Origin: Microbacterium maritypicum MF109
GTDB lineage: Bacteria; Actinomycetota; Actinomycetes; Actinomycetales; Microbacteriaceae
DNA length: 64,000 nucleotides
Direction of reading: 5' to 3'
Assembly (NCBI RefSeq): GCF_000455825.1
Contig: NZ_ATAO01000217.1
Coordinates: 62,001 to 126,000 of the forward strand
Shown: one piece after another, positions 57,919 to 64,000 of the stretch
Numbering within the stretch: the stretch's first letter is position 1
Layout of the letters: each line of letters opens with the position of its first letter
Notes under the pieces: model-generated
Seen by the model: the letters and a program-made list of their open reading frames with translations, nothing else
The model's database searches: none
What the model was told of the DNA's origin: nothing
Program-made: the position numbers and the translations under genes

Positions 57919-59722
57919 CTCGACCTCGACCGCCGCGCTGCTCCCGATCGCCTCCGGCTCCCGTGTGCGGGCCGTCGTGGGTGGGTTGCTGCGACAGCAT
58001 CCCGGTCGTACCGCCGCTGTCGCCACGCTGTTCCTCGCGGCATCCGCTCTCGGGATCGTGATGCCCGCGTGCCTGGGGCGCATCGTCGATGCCGTGTCGT
58101 CCGACGCGGGCTTCGCGACCATCGCCGGCTGGGTCGCCGGGGCGGGTCTGGGCGCCATCGGCGCCGCTGTGGTGATGCTGTGGGCCGTGCGCGTGCTCAC
58201 CGGCTTGGTGCAGGACATGCTCGCGAGCCTGCGTGAAGACGTGTTCGCCTCGGCGATGCGACTGCCGGTCAGCGAGGTCGACGACGGCGAGAGCGCCGAC
58301 CTGCTCTCCCGCGTGACCGGTGACGTCGATGCCGTTGCCGAAGCCGGAGGGAACGTCGCTCCGACCCTGCTGTCGGCGGGGTTCGCGATCGGCGTCTCGG
58401 TGGTCACGCTGACCGTTCTGGATCCCTGGCTGGCACTCGCGGGCCTCGCCTCCGCGCCGTTCTACATCCTCGGTACGCGCGCTTTTCTGCGGAAGTCCCG
58501 CGTGGTGTTCCGCGAGGTACGGGTGCGCGAGGCCGCGCGCAGCCAGGCCGTGCTCGACGCGGTGGAGGGCATCGAGACCCTCACCGCGTTCAACGAGCAG
58601 GAGCCCGCTCTCGAGCGGGTGCGCGAGCGCGCGGTGGCGTCGATCCACATGCAGATCGAGGGCGTGCGGGTGACGAATCGCCTGTTCCGCTGGATCAACG
58701 GCGGTGAGCTCGTCGGGCTGGCCGCGATCCTCGGCGCCGGATTCCTGCTGCAGTCCGCCGGCGCTGTCACGGTAGGCGCGGTCACCACTGCTGCGCTGCT
58801 GTTCCATCGCCTGTTCGGCCCGGTCGGACAGCTGATCTTCGGACTCGACGACATCCAGCGGGCAGCCATCGGTCTCGCGCGACTCGTCGGAGTCATCGAT
58901 CTCGCGCCCGCGCCGGCCGCCCAGAGCCCGGAGACGGAAGCTGCACCACCGGTATCCGCGGGCATCGAGGTGCGGGACGTGACGTTCCACTACCCCACCA
59001 CCGGCCGGGGGATCAGCGGCGTGAACCTGCGGGTCGACCACGGCACCACGGCGGCGCTGGTGGGCACCTCGGGGTCGGGCAAGAGCACGCTGGCGCGCGT
59101 CATCGCCGGGCATCACCCGCCGACGTCGGGAAGCGTGCACCTGGCATCCCGCACAGACGCCCCGTACTACCTGTCGCAGGAGCTGCACCACTTCCGGGGC
59201 AGCATCGCCGACAACCTGCGCCTCGTCGCCCCCGAAGCGAGCGGCGAGGAGATGGTGGCGGCGCTGCGGGCGGTCGGGGCGCAGTGGGCGGTCGAGGCCT
59301 TGATCCGCGAGAGCGAAGGCGCTTCCACAGACACTGTCGCGCCCATGGACGAGGGACGCATCCAACAGCTCGCGGTCGCGCGGGCTTTCCTCGCCGACCC
59401 GGATGTGGTGATCCTCGACGAGGCCACCGCCGATGTCGGGCTCCAGCACCGGGACGCCGTGGAAGAGGCGATCGCCGCACTGCGCAAGGGACGGACCGCT
59501 CTGCTCATCGCGCACCGGCTGCAGCAGGCCGTCACCGCGGAGCAGATCGTGGTGTTCGCCGATGGCAGGGCGACCCAGCGCGGCACCCACGAGGAGCTCC
59601 TCGCGACCGACGGCCCCTACCGCGACTCCTGGCTCGCCCAGACCCGCAGCACATCCCACCCGGCCCCCACCGACCCATCCCCCACCGAAGAGATTCGCCC
59701 TACAGAGACGGAGACTCCGTGA
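57911..59722 (+). CDS. Exporter-fold ABC half-transporter with degenerate signature (IrtB-like)
   Basis: A 603-residue half-transporter. The N-terminal ~330 residues hold six helices; the nucleotide-binding domain starts near 355. Walker A is intact (GTSGSGKST), Walker B reads DVVILDEAT, and the H-loop is LLIAHRLQQ. The signature LSGGQ is replaced by MDEGRIQQ and the D-loop SALD by ADVG. It overlaps the previous gene by 8 bases, so the two are made together. With the partner it forms one complete ATP site (this Walker A and H-loop plus the partner's LSGGQ) and one dead site. Confidence 0.85.
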   Translation: MSDSTSTAALLPIASGSRVRAVVGGLLRQHPGRTAAVATLFLAASALGIVMPACLGRIVDAVSSDAGFATIAGWVAGAGLGAIGAAVVMLWAVRVLTGLVQDMLASLREDVFASAMRLPVSEVDDGESADLLSRVTGDVDAVAEAGGNVAPTLLSAGFAIGVSVVTLTVLDPWLALAGLASAPFYILGTRAFLRKSRVVFREVRVREAARSQAVLDAVEGIETLTAFNEQEPALERVRERAVASIHMQIEGVRVTNRLFRWINGGELVGLAAILGAGFLLQSAGAVTVGAVTTAALLFHRLFGPVGQLIFGLDDIQRAAIGLARLVGVIDLAPAPAAQSPETEAAPPVSAGIEVRDVTFHYPTTGRGISGVNLRVDHGTTAALVGTSGSGKSTLARVIAGHHPPTSGSVHLASRTDAPYYLSQELHHFRGSIADNLRLVAPEASGEEMVAALRAVGAQWAVEALIRESEGASTDTVAPMDEGRIQQLAVARAFLADPDVVILDEATADVGLQHRDAVEEAIAALRKGRTALLIAHRLQQAVTAEQIVVFADGRATQRGTHEELLATDGPYRDSWLAQTRSTSHPAPTDPSPTEEIRPTETETP

Positions 59723-60609
59723 GCATCCACCGCGGCATCGTCAGCAGCACGACCACCCTCACCCCGACCCTGGTCCGCGTCACGCTCGGCGGCGAGGGCG
59801 TCGCCGACTTCCTCAGCACCGGCATCGGCGACGAATACGTGCGGGTGTTCTTCCCGCACGGCGACGACCCGAAGGAGGTGTCGCTGCCGGTGCCGGCGGG
59901 CGACTGGTGGGAGACGCCCGAGGGTGCGCCCGAGGCCCCGATGCGCACGTACACCATCAGCGGCGTGCGCCCGGACGCCGGCGAACTCGACATCGACTTC
60001 GTGATCCACGAGGCAGGTGTCGCGGGCCCCTGGGCCGCGCGGGCGGAGCCGGGGCACGTGCTCGGGTTCAACTCCCCGACGGGCCTGTACTCGCCGCCGG
60101 AGGGCATCACGTGGCAGGTGCTCGTCGCCGACCTCACCGGGCTTCCGGCCGTGGCGCGCATCATCGCCGAGGCCCCGGAGGGCGTGCGCACGCGGGTCGT
60201 GCTCGAAGTGCCGAGCGAGGCGGACCGCGTCGCTCTCGAGGTGGGCGCCGACGTCGAGGTCACCTGGGTGGTCGGCGGCAACAACCACGGGCCCAGTGCG
60301 CTCGGTCCGCTCGTGCGCGGCATCGTCGACGACCGGCTTCCGCTCGACGAGGGCTACGTCTGGGCGGCCGGTGAGACCGTGGCACTGCGCGACGTGCGCA
60401 AGTACCTGCGCAAGGAGCTCGGCCTGCCCGCGACCCGCTTCAAGGTCGTCGGCTACTGGACGCCGGTCGTCGCGTGGGACGAGAAGTTCGCCGCCCTGCC
60501 CGAGTCGGTGCAGAAGGAGTTGGACGCGATCTGGGCCGAGTCCGAGGGCGATGAGCCGGAAGACGTGCAGGTGCGCTTCGAGGAGAGACTGGACCAGTTG
60601 GGGCTGTGA
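59719..60609 (+). CDS. Siderophore-interacting FAD reductase
   Basis: A 296-residue SIP/ViuB-type flavoprotein that reduces and releases iron from ferric siderophores in the cytoplasm. The FAD site is PMRTYTISGVRPD, the domain link is FNSPTGLYSPPEG, and the C-terminal WAAGETVALRDVRKYLRKEL is a family signature. In mycobacterial IrtA a SIP domain is fused to the transporter; here it is a separate gene overlapped with it (GTGA). Confidence 0.92.
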   Translation: MSIHRGIVSSTTTLTPTLVRVTLGGEGVADFLSTGIGDEYVRVFFPHGDDPKEVSLPVPAGDWWETPEGAPEAPMRTYTISGVRPDAGELDIDFVIHEAGVAGPWAARAEPGHVLGFNSPTGLYSPPEGITWQVLVADLTGLPAVARIIAEAPEGVRTRVVLEVPSEADRVALEVGADVEVTWVVGGNNHGPSALGPLVRGIVDDRLPLDEGYVWAAGETVALRDVRKYLRKELGLPATRFKVVGYWTPVVAWDEKFAALPESVQKELDAIWAESEGDEPEDVQVRFEERLDQLGL

Positions 60610-60637
60610 GGCGGATCCTCCCCGGGAACCCCGTCGT

Positions 60638-60698
60638 GTTCCGGTCGCAGTTCCTGCCGTTCTGCGTGCGTCGAGGCAGCAGCAACTGCGACCGGAAC
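60638..60698. repeat. Long hairpin after the siderophore operon
   Basis: A 15-bp perfect stem (GTTCCGGTCGCAGTT 60638-60652 with AACTGCGACCGGAAC 60684-60698) encloses a second stem (CTGCC/GGCAG). It begins 28 bases after the SIP stop and may terminate the operon or be a palindromic intergenic element. Confidence 0.65.
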
Positions 60699-60716
60699 GG
60701 GTGAGATGGCTTCAAG

Positions 60717-60792
60717 TGGACGCGACGGCGGGAGTCGAACCCGCAACGCCTTCAGGTATGAACTGAGGCCCGGGACCGCCCGGATCGCCGCG
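60717..60792 (-). tRNA. tRNA-like gene, anticodon CAT, degenerate D-arm
   Basis: On the minus strand this 76-mer folds as a tRNA: acceptor CGCGGCG with CGTCGCG (7 bp, one G-U), anticodon loop TTCATAC (CAT) on a stem with 4 of 5 pairs, a perfect T-arm GCGGG-TTCGACT-CCCGC, and an encoded CCA (60719-60717). The D-arm does not fit: position 8 is A rather than U and the D-loop has no GG pair to kiss the T-loop. It may be a decayed or unusual tRNA-Met/Ile2, not a normal one. Confidence 0.4.
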
Positions 60793-60879
60793 ATGGGAAT
60801 GACGTTACCCGGCCGTGATCTTCCCCGCCAGGATGGTTGCCTGGGATAACCCTATGAGTCTGCGGATGACGCCTCTTCG

Positions 60880-61866
60880 TCACCCGGCGTCATCCGGCTC
60901 CGGGGCGTCGAGGGCACGCATCAGCCGTGCGACCGCCTCGCGCAACTCGCTCCGGTGCGGTTCGGCGAGCGCCACCGCGTACTCGACGCCCTCGGGGATC
61001 CAGAGCAGCGCGTACATGGCCTCGCGCCAGTCCGACCCGCCGACGGGCCAGCGCGTGTGCTCTTCCCCCACAGCGGTCGCGCCCTGCCACCACGGCCCGA
61101 AGCGCTCCTGCATCTCGGCGAGCGGCAGCTCCATCACGGCGGCCGCCTCGACCTTCTGCGGCGACCACGACGAGGCGACGAGCACGCGCTCCTCGATCTC
61201 GTCCTCCATGATCTCGCGACGGGTGAACAGCACACGCGTGTGTTCCACCGCGGCGATGCGGTCGACGCGGAACGTGCGCCAGTCGTCCCGATCGAGGTCC
61301 CAGCACAACAGGAACCACTTGCGACCGGCCGGGGCCAGGGCATGCGGCTCGACGCGGCGCACGCTCTCGCGCCCTTCCCCGTCGAGGTACCGCAGGCGCA
61401 GCCGCTCGGTGTCGCGGGTGGCGAGCGCGATCTCCCCCAGCACCTCGGGTGAGACCACCGGCCCTTCTCCGATGCGCGGCGCCTGCACCGATGCGGCGAG
61501 CGCGTTCACCCGTTGCCGCAGCGCCGATGGAAGCACCTGCTCCAGCTTGGCGAGCGCCGTGAGCGTCACGTCGGGCCCGCCGACCAGCTGCTGCGTGGCG
61601 GCGATGCGGAGTCCGATCGCCATGGTCACCGCCTCGTCGTCGTTGAGCAGCAGCGGAGGCACGGCGCTCCCCGCCTCCAACCGGTATCCGCCGGCGGCAC
61701 CGGGCGTCGACTCGACCCGATAGCCGAGTTCGCGCAGCCGATCGACGTCGCGGCGCACGGTGCGCTCGGTCACTCCCAGCCGGGCGGCGAGTTCCGTCCC
61801 CGGCCAGTGCCGGTGCGTCTGCAGCAGGTTGAGCAGAGCGAGGGCACGGGAGGTGGTGTCGGTCAT
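60880..61866 (-). CDS. WYL-domain helix-turn-helix regulator
   Basis: A 328-residue regulator: DeoR/YafY-type winged helix (MTDTTSRALALLNLLQTHRH, then LAARLGVTERTVRRDVDRL) and a WYL domain (GRKWFLLCWDLDRDDWRTFR), which senses small ligands or nucleic acids. It is divergent from a DrrAB-type ABC transporter. A 23-bp inverted repeat lies between them and suits its control of both genes. The ATG at 61866 follows TATTCT by 15 bases. Confidence 0.9.
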   Translation of the reverse strand: MTDTTSRALALLNLLQTHRHWPGTELAARLGVTERTVRRDVDRLRELGYRVESTPGAAGGYRLEAGSAVPPLLLNDDEAVTMAIGLRIAATQQLVGGPDVTLTALAKLEQVLPSALRQRVNALAASVQAPRIGEGPVVSPEVLGEIALATRDTERLRLRYLDGEGRESVRRVEPHALAPAGRKWFLLCWDLDRDDWRTFRVDRIAAVEHTRVLFTRREIMEDEIEERVLVASSWSPQKVEAAAVMELPLAEMQERFGPWWQGATAVGEEHTRWPVGGSDWREAMYALLWIPEGVEYAVALAEPHRSELREAVARLMRALDAPEPDDAG

Positions 61867-61886
61867 GCGTCTCAGATTGTCAGAAT

Positions 61887-61909
61887 ATGCGGACAGGATC
61901 TGTCCGCAT
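61887..61909. promoter_or_regulatory. Operator between the WYL regulator and DrrA-like gene
   Basis: A TGCGGACA-GGATC-TGTCCGCA inverted repeat (9 bp per arm with the flanking A/T) overlaps the -10 of the regulator (TATTCT) and lies in the spacer of the ABC gene's promoter. Confidence 0.6.
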
Positions 61910-61929
61910 TGGTTCTTACGCTCGCTCCC

Positions 61930-62982
61930 ATGAACGAATCCCTCATCGAGACCGAAGGCCTGACCAAGGTCTTCACCGTCAAGAAGACGCCGGTCCACGC
62001 CGTGACCGATGTCTCCTTCACCGCCGTGCGCGGAGAGCTTGTCGCCTTCCTCGGTCCCAACGGCGCCGGCAAATCGACGACTCTGCGGATGCTGACCACC
62101 CTGATCCCGCCCACCTCCGGCCATGCGCGGGTCGTCGGCCACGACATCCGCTCCGACGCGGCCGGGGTACGCGCACGCATCGGGTATGTCGGTCAGCTCA
62201 CGAGCGGTAGCTTCTCGCAGCGCGTACGCGACGAGCTGCTCAGCCAGGGCGCCTTCTACGGCATGTCGCGTCGGGACAGCGCCCGGCGAGCGGACGAGCT
62301 CATCGACTCCCTCGATCTCACGTCCTTCGCGACCCGCAGTGTGCAGCAGCTCAGCGGCGGACAGAAGCGCCGACTCGACATCGCGCTCGGACTCATGCAC
62401 GCGCCGCCGCTGATCTTCCTCGACGAGCCCTCCACCGGACTCGACCCGCAGAGCCGGGCGAACCTGTGGGAGCACATCTTGGATCTACGCACCCAGCACG
62501 GCACGACCGTCTTCCTCACCACGCACTATCTGGAAGAGGCCGACCGCTACGCCGAGCGGGTGATGGTGATGGACAAGGGGCGGATCATCGCCGACGACGA
62601 TGCCGACTCCCTCAAGGCGACTCTTGCCGGCGACGTGCTGACCTTCGGATTCGCGGATGCCGCCGAGGCGGCGAGCGCCCGCGCCGTGGTCGCCCGTCTC
62701 AGCCCGGCGCCGGTGACCGCGGACGGGCAATCGATCTCCCTCGCCGTGCAGGACGGCGACCGGCTGCTCCCGGTGATCGTGCGCGAACTCGACGCCGCCG
62801 GGATCCTGGTCCGTCGGGCCACAGGAGTACCGCCGACGCTCGATGACGTCTTCCTCGCCCTCACCGGCCGCACCCTCCGCGATGCCGGAGAAGGAGCGGA
62901 TGCCACGGGCGAAGCATCCGCTCCCGGCACCCCCGAGAACAGCGCCGCCTCCGAGAACCGCACGACAGGAGTCCTCTCATGA
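61930..62982 (+). CDS. ABC transporter ATPase, DrrA-like
   Basis: A 350-residue ATPase of the drug-resistance (DrrA/CcmA) type. Walker A is GPNGAGKST (42-50), the signature is LSGGQKRRLDIALGL, Walker B is LIFLDEPSTGLDP, and the switch histidine is FLTTHYLEEADR. The C-terminal ~45 residues are an Ala/Gly/Ser-rich tail. A -10-like TACGCT ends seven bases before the ATG, giving a leaderless mRNA. It is coupled to the permease by ATGA. Confidence 0.92.
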   Translation: MNESLIETEGLTKVFTVKKTPVHAVTDVSFTAVRGELVAFLGPNGAGKSTTLRMLTTLIPPTSGHARVVGHDIRSDAAGVRARIGYVGQLTSGSFSQRVRDELLSQGAFYGMSRRDSARRADELIDSLDLTSFATRSVQQLSGGQKRRLDIALGLMHAPPLIFLDEPSTGLDPQSRANLWEHILDLRTQHGTTVFLTTHYLEEADRYAERVMVMDKGRIIADDDADSLKATLAGDVLTFGFADAAEAASARAVVARLSPAPVTADGQSISLAVQDGDRLLPVIVRELDAAGILVRRATGVPPTLDDVFLALTGRTLRDAGEGADATGEASAPGTPENSAASENRTTGVLS

Positions 62983-63758
62983 TCACCAACGACACCCTCG
63001 TGCGCCCGAACCTCGCGCGCGACACCCGGAACGTGCTGACGCGCGAACTCAAGCCCGTGCTCCGCGACCCGTTCACGCTGATCTTCAGCCTGCTGCAGCC
63101 GCTCATCTTCCTCGGGCTGTTCGCGCCCCTGCTGATCGGCGACTCGGGTCAACCGGCCGGTGAGACGCTGGCGTGGTTCGTGCCGGGCGTGCTGGTGATG
63201 ATCGTGCTGTTCGGCACCGGGTCGACCGGGTCGAACCTGCAGTACGAGATGATGACCGGATCGCACGAGCGCACCCTGGTCGCCCCGCTCGCCCGGTCCT
63301 CGCTGCTGGTCGGACGCGCCCTCAAGGAGATCGCACCGATCGTCGTGCAGGCTCTGGTGATCGTGCTGATCGCCTGGCCGTTCGGATTCGCGGCCGACAT
63401 CCCCGGTCTGCTCATCGGCCTGGCACTGCTTGCCGTGTTCGGAGTGGGTCTCGGCTCGCTGTCGTACTCGCTGGCTCTCGCGACGAAGGATCGGGAGTGG
63501 CTGTTCTGGGGTGTGCAGCAGTCGCTGATCTTCCCGCTGCTGATCCTCTCCGGCATGCTGCTGCCCCTGGACGCGGCACCCGACTGGATGCGGGTCGTCG
63601 CCTCGGTCAACCCGGTCAACTGGGTCGTCCAGGCCGAGCGTGCCCTGTTCGCGGGAGACCTCGGCGATGTCACCGTGTTGTGGGGCTGGGTCTCGGCGCT
63701 CGCCGTCGCGGTCGTCGGACTGATCGTCGGAGTGCGCGCGATCCGTCGCAGCAACTGA
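62979..63758 (+). CDS. ABC-2 type permease, DrrB-like
   Basis: A 259-residue, six-helix permease (PFTLIFSLLQPLIFLGLFAP, VPGVLVMIVLFGTGSTG, the ISGMLLPLDAAPDWMR-like loop and NPVNWVVQAERALFAGD). It forms the membrane part of the DrrA-like exporter. The ATG overlaps the ATPase stop. The cargo is unknown; the family exports antibiotics, lipids and drugs. Confidence 0.9.
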   Translation: MITNDTLVRPNLARDTRNVLTRELKPVLRDPFTLIFSLLQPLIFLGLFAPLLIGDSGQPAGETLAWFVPGVLVMIVLFGTGSTGSNLQYEMMTGSHERTLVAPLARSSLLVGRALKEIAPIVVQALVIVLIAWPFGFAADIPGLLIGLALLAVFGVGLGSLSYSLALATKDREWLFWGVQQSLIFPLLILSGMLLPLDAAPDWMRVVASVNPVNWVVQAERALFAGDLGDVTVLWGWVSALAVAVVGLIVGVRAIRRSN

Positions 63759-63787
63759 CCGCGCCCGATGGTGCGCCGCTGCGGGCA

Positions 63788-63872
63788 TGCCGAAACCCAG
63801 ACGCAGTGGCGCATCATCCGCGCGTCGTGGCGCGACACCCCGACGGTGGAACGAAGCGTCTGGGTTTCGGCA
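63788..63872. repeat. Long inverted repeat after the DrrB-like gene
   Basis: TGCCGAAACCCAGACGC (63788-63804) pairs over 17 bases with GCGTCTGGGTTTCGGCA (63856-63872) around a 51-base loop. It is much longer than a terminator stem and could be a palindromic mobile element (MITE/REP-like) between the ABC operon and the next gene. Confidence 0.6.
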
Positions 63873-63890
63873 GCGCCTGAGGACCGCGGC

Positions 63891-64000
63891 TCAACGGCGC
63901 AGGGAGTCGTCGAACGGGTTCGGCTCCAACGTGTAGTCGGTCAACGCGTCCGCCCAGGTTCCCCCGTCGGCGGGCAGTCGGCGTCCGCGCACCGCGGCCA
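63891..64000 (-). CDS. 3' end of an unidentified gene (partial)
   Basis: The minus-strand frame is open from the window edge to TGA 63893-63891 and encodes about 36 residues (ending DALTDYTLEPNPFDDSLRR). The codon use is like the rest of the window. No family is recognised. Confidence 0.45.
   Translation of the reverse strand, partial: AAVRGRRLPADGGTWADALTDYTLEPNPFDDSLRR

Noticed and set aside
60610-60640. tmRNA ending at the T-arm near 60730
   Set aside because: A tmRNA would need about 350 more bases with a tag frame; that space is occupied by noncoding sequence and the WYL regulator's end.

Overview
The window is high-GC actinobacterial chromosome. Ribosomal proteins with actinobacterial signatures, TANNNT -10 boxes, many GTG starts and leaderless genes, an IdeR-type iron box and menaquinone genes all point that way. 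Gene order and protein sequences suggest Microbacteriaceae, most likely Microbacterium; this is recognition from memory, not a database result.

Layout. Positions 1-2239 (+) hold the 3' part of a PAS/HTH regulator that looks like a CitA-CitB fusion, then an AMP-forming acyl-CoA/4-coumarate-CoA ligase. A strong bidirectional terminator separates it from the large translation block on the minus strand (24442 down to 2311). Read in the direction of transcription, the block is rpsL-rpsG-fusA-tuf, an 850-base gap with an antitoxin-like gene and a candidate structured RNA, then rpsJ-rplC-rplD-rplW-rplB-rpsS-rplV-rpsC-rplP-rpmC-rpsQ-rplN-rplX-rplE, rpsH-rplF-rplR-rpsE-rpmD-rplO, secY-adk-map-dsbA-like, infA-rpmJ-rpsM-rpsK, and rpoA-rplQ. 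rpsN and rpsD are missing from their usual places; each place is now a gap of about 130 bases with a strong hairpin.

Positions 24675-28285 (-) carry hypothetical membrane proteins and a PadR regulator with its membrane-protein partner. Positions 28380-32202 (-) are a malEFG-type sugar ABC transporter with two LacI/cre-like operators. Positions 32389-34410 (+) hold a lipoprotein, a YajQ-family protein, a structured noncoding stretch and a GntR regulator. Positions 34417-43516 mix FprA, a hydrolase, PPK2 and menaquinone genes (polyprenyl diphosphate synthase, menG, menF, menD). Positions 43592-52054 hold membrane proteins, a DsbA-like protein, a tyrosine phosphatase, a rhomboid/DUF2156 fusion, a nucleotidyltransferase, a divergent TetR/MFS pair, arfB and an AraC regulator.

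Positions 52169-60609 (+) are an iron-siderophore acquisition operon behind an IdeR/DtxR-like box: a binding lipoprotein, two FecCD permeases, an ATPase, two IrtAB-like exporter-fold ABC half-transporters and a siderophore-interacting reductase. The two half-transporters have complementary lesions that leave exactly one competent ATP site. After it come a 61-nt hairpin, a tRNA-like 76-mer with CAT anticodon, a WYL regulator divergent from a DrrAB-type ABC transporter, a long palindrome, and the 3' end of a gene that runs off the window.

The most interesting items are the half-site ABC heterodimer, the structured RNA candidate at 19240-19530, the set of at least 13 apparent leaderless genes, the degenerate tRNA-like gene, the rhomboid fusion, the possible ATC start codon, and the PAS-HTH chimera at the left edge. 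No CRISPR array, rRNA gene, transposase or prophage was seen.
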